Source: an uncultured Succinivibrio sp.
GTDB taxonomy: Bacteria; Pseudomonadota; Gammaproteobacteria; Enterobacterales; Succinivibrionaceae
DNA: 5,329 nucleotides
Assembly: GCA_902772715.1 (NCBI GenBank)
Contig: CACYBT010000082.1
Coordinates: 1-5,329, forward strand
Direction of reading: 5' to 3'
The notes beneath the pieces were generated by a model. That model did no database searches. It was not told where the DNA came from and worked only from the letters and a program-made list of their open reading frames with translations. The translations under genes and the position numbers were made by a program. Positions 1 through 5,329 of this stretch are shown here, piece after piece. Position 1 is the first letter of the stretch; each line of letters starts with the position of its first letter.

Positions 1-270
1 CGCTATCAGTATGAACTAAGTCCAAGAACATCACTGTATGCAGGTCTTGGCGGAGAGTATGAGTTCAATGCCAAGTCTAGGGTAACTCTTGATTACGGCA
101 TTGTTGCCAAAGCCTCAGACTTTAAAGGTTTTAGAGGTTATGGCGAGGTTGGCTTTATCATCAAACCAGAAGGGAACAAAGGTTTTAACTTTGATTTAAG
201 TCTTAAGGGACATTATGGCGCCAAGTATAGAGACCTGCTTGCCAATGTGGAAGTTAAGTATTTATTCTAG
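1..270 (+). CDS. C-terminal fragment of an autotransporter-type outer-membrane beta-barrel protein
   Basis: The reading frame is open from the first base to a TAG at 268-270 and gives 89 residues; the start lies outside the window. The sequence alternates polar and aromatic or hydrophobic residues as amphipathic beta strands do (for example TSLYAGLGGEYEF and GYGEVGFIIKP). It ends in NVEVKYLF, with the C-terminal Phe used as the sorting signal for BAM-mediated insertion into the outer membrane. Short strands, Gly/Tyr-rich turns and a last strand ending in Phe fit the translocator barrel of type Va autotransporters (about 260-300 residues when complete), of which this would be roughly the last third. 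The passenger domain, and so the function, cannot be seen. It converges on glgA and shares a terminator with it. Another outer-membrane barrel family is possible. Confidence 0.75.
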   Translation, partial: RYQYELSPRTSLYAGLGGEYEFNAKSRVTLDYGIVAKASDFKGFRGYGEVGFIIKPEGNKGFNFDLSLKGHYGAKYRDLLANVEVKYLF

Positions 271-304
271 TTCACAGAGTCTCATCATCGTTCTTTCATA
301 AGAC

Positions 305-337
305 AAAAAAACCGCAGTCAGATTGCTACGGTTTTTT
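305..337. terminator. Bidirectional intrinsic terminator between the autotransporter gene and glgA
   Basis: The sequence forms a hairpin of A-run, CCG, C, AG, an eight-base loop (318-325), CT, A, CGG, T-run. A single C/A mismatch interrupts the stem. Read on the plus strand it ends in six T (332-337); read on the minus strand it ends in seven T (complement of 305-311). It lies 34 bases after the autotransporter stop and 13 bases after the glgA stop, so it can end both convergent transcripts. Confidence 0.85.
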
Positions 338-350
338 AGGAGCATTGGAA

Positions 351-1811
351 TTACCATTTAGGTTTCTGCAATGCGCTCTTATACAATTCCACGTATTTAA
401 CGCAGGAATCTGACCAGTTGAAACGTACTTTCATGGCATTCATCTTGATGCGACGCATTTCATTTGGGTTCTCTAGATAGAGAATAAGTGTGCGTCTTAA
501 ACAGGAAAGCAGCTCTTCAGGATTAGGATCACGGAAGACAAAGCCGTTACCATTGTCAATATTGTCATCGTAATTGATAACCGTATCCTGCAGACCGCCC
601 ACTGCGCGTACAATTGGCAGAGTACCATAGGCCAGAGAATAGATCTGGTTAAGTCCACATGGCTCAAAGATGGATGGCATGATAAAGAAATCAGAGGCGG
701 CTTCAATCTGGTGGGCTAGCATGTTGTCATAGACAGACTTGAAAGCCATTTTACCAGGATGCCGATTGGCAATTTCCTGCATCTGTTTTTGTAGAGCCGG
801 ATCTCCAGTACCCTCAATAATAACCTGTACTTTATGCATGAGGAATCTGTCAAGAATTGGCAGAATAAGTCCCACACCTTTCTGATCGGTAAGACGGGCT
901 ACCATGCCGTACATGGGAGTATCTCCCATTTCAAATCCTAATTTTCTCTGCAGGAGATATTTACCTAAAATCTTCTGATCTAGAGAATTGATGTCATAAC
1001 GAATGCGCAGTAACTGATCGGTAGCCGGATCCCAGTCTGAATAGTCACAGCCGTTAATGATTCCGGATAAATCCATCTGGCGGTCGATATAATTCTGGGT
1101 CATACCGTGACCACCGATATAAGAGGTCAACTCTCGGGCATAACCGGGAGATACGGTATTGATTTTATCGGCATAAAAAACGCCGCATTTTAGATAATTT
1201 ATGTAAGAGCCTTGTGATACTTTGTCATTATAGATATCCCGGATTTCAGGCAGAATCGAAATCTGTTCCCGGTTGAATACTCCCTGGAAGGCACCATTAT
1301 GGATGGTAATGACTGAACGGGCTTTTTCAAAAAAAGGATCACCTTTATGTTTTATCCTCAGCAGCATTGGCCCTAAACCGGTGTGCCAGTCATTGCAGTG
1401 CAGAATATCGAATCTAAAATCCAAGTGTTTGCTGGCTTCGATGGCTGCAGCGGTAAAGAATGCATAACGATAGCCATTATCCCAGTAGGCTTCATTGTTA
1501 TCACCGTAAAGTGAAGTCCGTTCATAGTACTGCGGACAGTCAATGAGCCACACCTCAACTGTGCCGTTTATGGTCATGGTTCTGATTTTGTAGGGAATGT
1601 GAAGTTTGATATCAGGGTGGTTCTGATTGAGAACACCCTCAAAGATAACCGGCAGTTCATTCCAGCCTTTGATGATTGAATAGCATGGGAGTACTACCTT
1701 GACATCATGTCCCTGTTTATTTAATTCAATAGGTAAAGCCTTGGCGACATCAGCAAGACCACCAGATTTGATGATGCCTGCGACTTCAGATGAAAGCAAT
1801 AATATTTTCAC
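351..1811 (-). CDS. glgA: Glycogen synthase, ADP-glucose-dependent (GT5 family)
   Basis: The 486-residue product transfers glucose from ADP-glucose to the non-reducing end of an alpha-1,4-glucan in the cytoplasm. Its length is close to the 477 residues of E. coli GlgA. It shows the two-Rossmann GT-B layout. The N-terminal K-x-G-G-L motif is at residues 15-19 (KSGGLADVAKALP), HCNDWHTGL at 138-146, IHN near 170-172, SPGYARE at 221-227 and GHGM at 234-237. The second domain has VARLTDQKG at 304-312, with the Arg and Lys expected at the nucleotide-sugar site. It also has EPCGLNQ at 383-389, where Glu383 matches the conserved catalytic-site Glu, and the VGGLQDTV loop at 404-411. No key residue is missing. 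The start codon is GTG at 1809-1811, supported by a GAGGA element eight to nine bases upstream. It lies 33 bases downstream of glgC and is probably co-transcribed with it. Confidence 0.96.
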   Translation of the reverse strand: MKILLLSSEVAGIIKSGGLADVAKALPIELNKQGHDVKVVLPCYSIIKGWNELPVIFEGVLNQNHPDIKLHIPYKIRTMTINGTVEVWLIDCPQYYERTSLYGDNNEAYWDNGYRYAFFTAAAIEASKHLDFRFDILHCNDWHTGLGPMLLRIKHKGDPFFEKARSVITIHNGAFQGVFNREQISILPEIRDIYNDKVSQGSYINYLKCGVFYADKINTVSPGYARELTSYIGGHGMTQNYIDRQMDLSGIINGCDYSDWDPATDQLLRIRYDINSLDQKILGKYLLQRKLGFEMGDTPMYGMVARLTDQKGVGLILPILDRFLMHKVQVIIEGTGDPALQKQMQEIANRHPGKMAFKSVYDNMLAHQIEAASDFFIMPSIFEPCGLNQIYSLAYGTLPIVRAVGGLQDTVINYDDNIDNGNGFVFRDPNPEELLSCLRRTLILYLENPNEMRRIKMNAMKVRFNWSDSCVKYVELYKSALQKPKW

Positions 1812-1819
1812 AATGTTAA

Positions 1820-1824
1820 TCCTC
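1820..1824 (-). promoter_or_regulatory. Ribosome binding site of glgA, fixing a GTG start
   Basis: On the minus strand GAGGA precedes the GTG at 1809-1811 by eight bases. No ATG in the same frame lies between glgC and this GTG, so the shorter-than-usual signal of a GTG start is accepted. The product then begins MKILLLSSEV, where GlgA proteins normally begin. Confidence 0.7.
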
Positions 1825-1844
1825 GAATTGGTGATCTGTTTTAG

Positions 1845-3089
1845 TTAAAACCCCAGTCTTAAACCTTTGCCAACAACGATAATACCGTTTGAGGCAAAGG
1901 TGATTTTACCTTTTCTAAACTGAGATACGAGTTCACGATCCTGTTCTTCATCATAGCCTAAGGTAAATCCTGGACCAATTTCGACAAATCTGTCAAGAAT
2001 GCAGTTACGCACTTTGGCCCCCTTGCCTATAGTATTGTCTCCTACCAGCACGGAGCTCTCGACATATGAACCGTCATTGGCCACACAGCGGAAGCCTAGA
2101 ACCGATTTATTGATGGTGGCTCCGTTAATTTCGCAGCCTGCAGAAATAAGCGACATTGAGACATGTGATTCGTTATCGTCAGTGTCCACGAAGTTAGCCG
2201 GAGGTAAAGGAGGATAGTAGGTGTGCAGCGCCCATTTTGGATTATGCAGGTTGAATTTAGGATTATTGCCAAGTAAATCCATATGGGCTTCCCAGAAGGA
2301 TTCAACGCTTCCCACATCTCTCCAGTAGGCAGAATCGATTTCACCGGCTATTCTCGCTGCGGAGAAGTCATAAACATAAACCTTGCCGCGAGGGAAGAGC
2401 TTAGGAATGATATCTTTACCAAAATCGTGTGTGGAGTTAGCGTCCTGCTGATCTTCAACCAGTTCATTAATCAGCACATCGGCCTTAAATATGTAGTTAC
2501 CCATAGATACGAGACTGAATCCTGGCTCATTTGGAATTTCTTTAGGATGTGCAGGCTTCTCCTCAAAACCTATCATGCGACCATCGCTGTCAACTTCAAT
2601 GACACCAAATTTGCCGGCCACATCGCTTGATTTCATTTTGATGGCGGCCACTGTAAGCTCGGCACTCTTCTTATTATGAAAATGCAGCATTTCGCGGATA
2701 TCCATTTTGTAAATGTTGTCTGAGCCGAAAACACAGATATCCTCAGGGAACTGATCACGTACAAAGGTCAAGTTCTGATAAATGGCGTCAGCAGTACCCT
2801 GATACCATTCCTTTGATACTCTCATCTGCGCAGGTAAAGTGTCAATAAATGCACCGGGAATGCCGCTGACCTGCCAGCCGTTTTTAAGATGCATCATCAG
2901 GGATTGGGATTTGTATTGAGTAATGACGAAGATTTTGAGAATACCTGAGTTTACAAAGTTGTTGAGTACAAAATCGATGAGACGATAACTGCCTCCAAAT
3001 GGTACCGCAGGCTTTGATCTACTGTCTGTTAATGGCAAAAGGCGTGTGCCTTCGCCTCCTGCTAAAATCATGGCTAATACACCTGACAT
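1845..3089 (-). CDS. glgC: Glucose-1-phosphate adenylyltransferase (ADP-glucose pyrophosphorylase)
   Basis: The 414-residue product makes ADP-glucose and pyrophosphate from ATP and glucose-1-phosphate, the committed and normally allosteric step of bacterial glycogen synthesis. The N-terminal nucleotidyltransferase domain has the AGGEGTRL loop at 10-17, SKPAVPFGG at 25-33, WYQGTADA at 95-102 and GSDNIYKMD at 122-130 (Asp124 matches the catalytic Asp142 of E. coli). FEEKP at 175-179 supplies the glucose-1-phosphate-binding Lys178, and HDFGKD (221-226) and YWRDVGS (255-261) follow. The C-terminal third has the hexapeptide-type left-handed helix pattern (SLISAGCEINGATI, SSVLVGDNTIGKGAKVRNC). It is slightly shorter than the 431-residue E. 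coli enzyme because it lacks the N-terminal extension. Residue 34 is Ser where E. coli has activator-binding Lys39, so activator specificity may differ. It is the first gene of the glgC-glgA operon. The ATG start has a GGGAG ribosome site six bases upstream. Confidence 0.97.
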   Translation of the reverse strand: MSGVLAMILAGGEGTRLLPLTDSRSKPAVPFGGSYRLIDFVLNNFVNSGILKIFVITQYKSQSLMMHLKNGWQVSGIPGAFIDTLPAQMRVSKEWYQGTADAIYQNLTFVRDQFPEDICVFGSDNIYKMDIREMLHFHNKKSAELTVAAIKMKSSDVAGKFGVIEVDSDGRMIGFEEKPAHPKEIPNEPGFSLVSMGNYIFKADVLINELVEDQQDANSTHDFGKDIIPKLFPRGKVYVYDFSAARIAGEIDSAYWRDVGSVESFWEAHMDLLGNNPKFNLHNPKWALHTYYPPLPPANFVDTDDNESHVSMSLISAGCEINGATINKSVLGFRCVANDGSYVESSVLVGDNTIGKGAKVRNCILDRFVEIGPGFTLGYDEEQDRELVSQFRKGKITFASNGIIVVGKGLRLGF

Positions 3090-3095
3090 AATTTA

Positions 3096-3100
3096 CTCCC
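3096..3100 (-). promoter_or_regulatory. Ribosome binding site of glgC
   Basis: On the minus strand GGGAG lies six bases before the ATG at 3087-3089, which supports this start over the internal Met at residue 7. Confidence 0.7.
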
Positions 3101-3129
3101 ATAGTCTTAAAAAACAGTTTATGAATTTT

Positions 3130-3135
3130 AGTATA
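3130..3135 (-). promoter_or_regulatory. Candidate -10 element for the glgC-glgA operon
   Basis: On the minus strand TATACT matches five of six positions of the sigma-70 -10 consensus and would start a transcript with a leader of about 30-35 bases. No good TTGACA-like -35 is found at 16-18 bases. A second AT-rich stretch farther upstream (TATAAA near 3166-3171, with TTGATA near 3194-3199) has too long a spacing. The weak -35 would fit an activator-dependent promoter, but this is inference. Confidence 0.35.
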
Positions 3136-3295
3136 GATTAAAATTGTTAAAATTATTTTATCTTCTTTATAGGATTGTTAACTCTGAGATTTTTATCAAA
3201 TAAATTTGGGAATCAGCTTAGATTTTAAGTTTTTTTAAGACAGCTTTGTAAAATCTGGCATGAACATTGCTAAATGTATTTAACATGAACCACAA

Positions 3296-3309
3296 CTGCC
3301 ACATGGCAG
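3296..3309. promoter_or_regulatory. Palindrome upstream of the GrpE-like gene, possible operator
   Basis: CTGCCA and TGGCAG form a perfect 6-base dyad around a 2-base centre. It sits 15 bases upstream of a TAAAAT -10 candidate, covering the place of a -35 element that is otherwise absent. A direct repeat CATGAAC (3259-3265 and 3284-3290) lies just upstream. The size and placement suit a dimeric transcription factor; the factor is unknown. Confidence 0.3.
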
Positions 3310-3324
3310 ATTTTCGATTTAGGA

Positions 3325-3330
3325 TAAAAT
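3325..3330 (+). promoter_or_regulatory. Candidate -10 element for the GrpE-like gene
   Basis: TAAAAT matches five of six -10 consensus positions and would give a leader of about 30 bases before the ATG at 3367. No recognisable -35 lies at 16-18 bases, where the CTGCCA/TGGCAG palindrome is found instead. Confidence 0.3.
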
Positions 3331-3354
3331 GAGCATTTGTTTTGAAGTACCAAA

Positions 3355-3360
3355 AGGAGA
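3355..3360 (+). promoter_or_regulatory. Ribosome binding site of the GrpE-like gene
   Basis: AGGAGA lies six bases before the ATG at 3367. It fixes the start that gives a complete signal peptide. Confidence 0.75.
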
Positions 3361-3366
3361 GATTGT

Positions 3367-4545
3367 ATGAAGTCTTCTGTTCTACTCATGTCTGTTTTAC
3401 TCTCCATATCCCTTGCATCCGAGGCTACAGACAGTAATATCAATGATACCTCCATGGGTACCACTATATCGGGACCAACTGAGGAGCAGGCCTTAAGATA
3501 TGCTTCAGAGTCAGATTTAGAACAGACGGTTGGTGCCTATATAAAGGGGGCGGTTGCCAGAGAACTTAAAAATCAGCGGCCTACAAAAAGTACCAGAAGT
3601 GAGCTGGATAGTCTTAAAGCGGAAGTTGACAAACTGAAGACTTACACTAAAAAAGGCATTGAACAGAATCATAATGATTTGCAGCGCTACGTCAATATTT
3701 TGACTAAGTTTAAAACCGATATTGATTCTAATTATCTGTATATCAAGAGTATCCAAAAAGAGCTGGGCAAGGTTGCCGTGAATATTGAGGAGCATCAGAA
3801 GAATCTGGCTGCGACTGCTTCCTCTTTGGAGTCCAAACTTGCTGATTCTAAGCATGAGTTTGATGTACTCTCAAGTCAGTTGGACGGACAGTTAAATCAG
3901 AAACTAGAAAAGTCTTCAGCCTTAGAGTCAAGGGTGGAGTCATATACCTATATTCTGATTATAACTGCTTTTGTCTGTATTCTGTCGGCCATTGGCGCCT
4001 TTCTTTACGCACTACTGCTTTCCCGTCGCTTCGGTATACTTAAAACAAAGTATGAGAAACTGGAAAATGATCTTAACAATACCAGACAGCAGCAGGCCCA
4101 TGCAGAAAAAATAAGACTTATGCAGGAGCGCGAGGCCATTGAGAAAGAAAAGAAAGCCAAAGATAAGGAAGAAAAGGAGGCCCAAAATAAAGAAACAAAG
4201 GCTATCAAGGAAATCGACCATTCCTTTATGCTCAAACTTGCTGAGGAACTGATGCATATGGAGAATGCTCTTGGGGTGATGGCAAAAGATGCTCAGGGAT
4301 ATGACAATATGCAGCAGGCTATAGAAAAAATCAAAACAGATGCCAAGGCTAAAGGCTATGAGTTTATCTCCTATATCGGTAAGGACTACACTACAGATCT
4401 GGTGTGTGATGCTGATTTTATTACTGATGAGAGTATTGCCGAGGGTAAATCGATTATAACTACCATGATGAGAATGCAGGTCAACTACAACGGCAAGATG
4501 ATCCAGAAACCACGCTTTGTGGTAAAACAGCATCTTACTTATTAA
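3367..4545 (+). CDS. Signal-peptide, coiled-coil, single-pass membrane protein with a GrpE-like cytoplasmic domain
   Basis: I do not recognise this 392-residue protein as a named gene. Residues 1-20 look like a Sec signal peptide (MKSSVLLMSVLLSISLASEA), with cleavage likely after Ala17 or Ala20. Residues about 50-190 are polar, heptad-like and predicted coiled coil. Residues about 194-218 are a hydrophobic transmembrane helix followed by SRR, giving an N-out/C-in topology. Residues 225-283 are a Lys/Glu-rich coiled coil. The C-terminal domain (about 284-392) runs helix HSFMLKLAEELMHMENAL, then GYEFISYIGKDY, then NYNGKMIQKPRFVVKQ. This resembles the order of the GrpE helix bundle and beta domain, whose last strands typically read GY-x-NGR-IRPA-V-V. 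It would therefore recruit or regulate an Hsp70 at the inner membrane. Membrane and coiled-coil calls are firm; the GrpE reading is by eye and uncertain. A divergent coiled-coil scaffold is the alternative. It appears monocistronic, and no Hsp70 gene is in the window. Confidence 0.8.
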   Translation: MKSSVLLMSVLLSISLASEATDSNINDTSMGTTISGPTEEQALRYASESDLEQTVGAYIKGAVARELKNQRPTKSTRSELDSLKAEVDKLKTYTKKGIEQNHNDLQRYVNILTKFKTDIDSNYLYIKSIQKELGKVAVNIEEHQKNLAATASSLESKLADSKHEFDVLSSQLDGQLNQKLEKSSALESRVESYTYILIITAFVCILSAIGAFLYALLLSRRFGILKTKYEKLENDLNNTRQQQAHAEKIRLMQEREAIEKEKKAKDKEEKEAQNKETKAIKEIDHSFMLKLAEELMHMENALGVMAKDAQGYDNMQQAIEKIKTDAKAKGYEFISYIGKDYTTDLVCDADFITDESIAEGKSIITTMMRMQVNYNGKMIQKPRFVVKQHLTY

Positions 4546-4564
4546 ACGTGCTTTGGATATGAGA

Positions 4565-4642
4565 GTGTGCAATACTTTCAAAAAAAGGCTACGGTTTCAC
4601 AATCAGGATTTTTTATTCATGGTTTTGCACACCTGTAGCCTT
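4565..4642. repeat. Two interleaved inverted repeats downstream of the GrpE-like gene
   Basis: Arm a is GTGTGCAA (4565-4572), pairing with TTGCACAC (4625-4632). Arm b is AAGGCTACGG (4585-4594), pairing with 4633-4642 (eight Watson-Crick pairs, one G-T and one G-C). The order a, b, a', b' means the two stems cannot form together as simple nested hairpins. They are either alternatives or a pseudoknot-like fold. The element begins 20 bases after the stop at 4545. Confidence 0.6.
4580..4642 (-). terminator. Intrinsic-terminator-like hairpin, minus strand
   Basis: Read on the minus strand, AAGGCTACAGG (from 4642) pairs with CCGTAGCCTT and is followed directly by a seven-T tract (complement of 4580-4586). 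The loop is long, about 38 bases. It would end any minus-strand transcript coming from the broken HxlR gene. On the plus strand the stem is followed only by AGGCCTTTTG, a poor T-tract, so it is a weaker terminator for the GrpE-like gene. Confidence 0.5.
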
Positions 4643-4765
4643 AGGCCTTTTGTGGAGTTACAGTAACCACGTAAGTGTAGAGTCAAGGCCGCGAAATTTT
4701 ATAAAAGTCTTGAAGAGCACGCCGGTTGAACTAACTTCTGCAAATAATGCCAACCTTTTGGTGTT

Positions 4766-5028
4766 TCATGGCTTGGCATTGTTGCATAAATTTTGCTTTA
4801 TGAACATCGTCCCTTTTTTAAAGGCACTCCTTTTCATTTGTGCCTCTGCCCACTGATACAGCGATTCTAAGGCTTAAATTAAAGTCCTTCCCCTCTCAGA
4901 TAGAGAATATTCTACCGCTTGTGGTATCGTGCTGTACTGTTTTCTGGTAATGAACTTATCCTGCCCTATTCGCGTAAACACTTTGTCAGCATCGTGGCGG
5001 TGATGCCTGTTAGTGCCGTCCCAGAATT
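4766..5028 (-). pseudogene. HxlR-family transcriptional regulator remnant (frameshift plus internal stop)
   Basis: On the minus strand, 5028-4969 encodes a piece ending TALTGITATMLTKCLRE, the recognition-helix region of the HxlR winged helix-turn-helix family (typical form: PGIT-x-x-ML-x-x-x-LRELE). The frame then hits TAG at 4966-4968. Moving to the next frame at about 4969, 31 residues follow, including DKFITRKQY, then TIPQAVEYSLSERG and RTLI. This is the wing of the same family (typically P-x-x-VEYSLT-x-x-G-x-x-L). A TAA at 4874-4876 interrupts it, and after it ALESLYQWAEAQMK continues the family's C-terminal helix up to a TGA at 4766-4768. A one-base deletion near GAATAGGG would explain the shift. 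The N-terminal part with the usual Cys and GKW motif is not recognisable upstream. HxlR proteins are about 110-130 residues, so this is a decayed 3' portion. The family call is by eye from motif order. Confidence 0.7.
4775..4792 (+). mobile_element. Possible solo IS end resembling the IS5/IS903 terminal repeat
   Basis: GGCATTGTTGCATAAATT matches 15 of 18 positions of the IS903 terminal inverted repeat as I remember it (GGCTTTGTTGAATAAATC). No second end, target duplication or transposase is visible in the following 537 bases. It could be an insertion scar or a chance match. It lies inside the 3' tail of the HxlR remnant. Confidence 0.25.
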
Positions 5029-5089
5029 TCTAATTGTTGAGTTAAGAAAATAACCAAGGCAATTTAATATGACAGCATTTATGTCAATT

Positions 5090-5114
5090 GCCCCGCCCCA
5101 TAAAGGGGCGTGGC
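5090..5114. repeat. GC-rich hairpin
   Basis: GCC-C-CGCCCC, a five-base loop ATAAA, then GGGGCG-T-GGC forms a nine-pair stem with one C/T mismatch. It stands out against AT-rich flanks. No T-tract follows on either strand, so it is not a classical intrinsic terminator. Confidence 0.5.
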
Positions 5115-5217
5115 TTCAACCGAATTAAGTAATGTGAAGCTGGCAGGGTGAGAGGTAACTGGCCGATATATAGCGTATTGTAATATAAAATCTCATCAGA
5201 TACAGTTAAGCCTAACC

Positions 5218-5231
5218 GCAAACAGGTTTGC
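5218..5231. repeat. Perfect short palindrome GCAAAC-AG-GTTTGC
   Basis: Six-base arms around a two-base centre form a perfect dyad. CCGC (5216-5219) and GCGG (5235-5238), then TTAAG (5206-5210) and CTTAA (5240-5244), extend an imperfect symmetry around it. It could be an operator or a small RNA stem; nothing nearby tells which. Confidence 0.35.
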
Positions 5232-5329
5232 ATAGCGGCCTTAAGCGAAAAGGTAAAAGCCTTTGTTGTTTCCTCTTTTCAGTCAATCTTTACCAACAGT
5301 GTCAATCGCGAGTAATTTATAAATGGACA

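Larger units (their letters stand above)
5029..5329. other. Gene-free tail of the window
   Basis: I see no convincing gene here. In the frame of the HxlR remnant, upstream minus-strand codons (to about 5117) are open but lack the GKW motif expected of an HxlR N-terminus. A 49-codon minus-strand ORF (5084-5233, starting MQTCLRLGLTVSDE) and a 43-codon stop-to-stop plus-strand stretch (about 5184-5315, ending SIFTNSVNRE) show no recognisable family and no ribosome site. The sequence has two dyads, listed separately. It is probably decayed coding DNA or an insertion remnant. Confidence 0.5.

Noticed and set aside
2283..2630. Plus-strand open frame of 115 codons inside glgC
   Set aside because: It is antisense to a fully conserved, motif-rich glgC region and has no family features of its own.
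4012..4581. Long minus-strand open frame (189 codons) antisense to the GrpE-like gene
   Set aside because: It is the shadow of a Lys/Glu-rich coiled coil, giving Phe/Leu/Ser-rich low-complexity residues. It has no ribosome site and overlaps a gene with signal peptide, coiled-coil and membrane structure.
4654..4670. Dyad GTTAC-A-GTAAC as a hairpin
   Set aside because: The one-base centre cannot form an RNA loop. As a DNA operator it is too short to claim alone.
4785..4802. CATAAA...TTTATG inverted repeat
   Set aside because: Short and AT-only arms in AT-rich DNA; expected by chance.
4650..4856. Plus-strand open frame of 68 codons
   Set aside because: It begins with TTG, has no ribosome site, and lies antisense to the HxlR remnant, whose motifs explain the sequence better.
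5084..5233. Minus-strand open frame of 49 codons starting MQTCLRLGLTVSDE
   Set aside because: No recognisable family, no ribosome binding site, and it lies in a decayed region. It may be a fragment, but I cannot support it as a gene.
1..5329. CRISPR array, tRNA, rRNA or a replication origin
   Set aside because: No spaced direct repeats, cloverleaf, rRNA-like segments or iterons were seen on either strand by eye.

Overview
The window looks chromosomal and comes from a Gram-negative bacterium. It opens with the C-terminal end of an outer-membrane beta-barrel of the autotransporter type, ending in Phe. It then carries glycogen synthesis genes whose proteins read like gammaproteobacterial GlgC and GlgA. 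The GlgA N-terminus and its SGGLADVAKALP block resemble the Vibrio/Aeromonadales form more than the E. coli form. A moderately AT-rich, perhaps Succinivibrionaceae-like gammaproteobacterium is a guess only; no marker gene is present.

Layout: (1) 1-270, plus strand, the last 89 codons of an autotransporter-like barrel. (2) 305-337, a bidirectional intrinsic terminator between convergent genes. (3) 351-3089, minus strand, a two-gene operon transcribed glgC then glgA with a 33-base gap. GlgC makes ADP-glucose from glucose-1-phosphate and ATP, and GlgA polymerises it into alpha-1,4-glucan. No branching enzyme, phosphorylase or debranching gene lies in the window. (4) 3090-3366, an AT-rich divergent promoter region with a palindrome close to the plus-strand gene. 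(5) 3367-4545, plus strand, a 392-residue protein with a signal peptide, extracytoplasmic coiled coil, one transmembrane helix, a charged cytoplasmic coiled coil and a C-terminal domain that I read as GrpE-like. (6) 4546-5329, 784 bases with no intact gene. This stretch holds interleaved inverted repeats with a minus-strand terminator, a sequence resembling an IS5/IS903-type end, a broken HxlR-family regulator on the minus strand (one frameshift and one stop), and two small dyads.

The most interesting items are the membrane-tethered GrpE-like protein, which would suggest an Hsp70 recruited to the inner face of the membrane, and the decayed region behind it. The glycogen genes are ordinary except that GlgC lacks the lysine equivalent to the E. 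coli fructose-1,6-bisphosphate activator residue.
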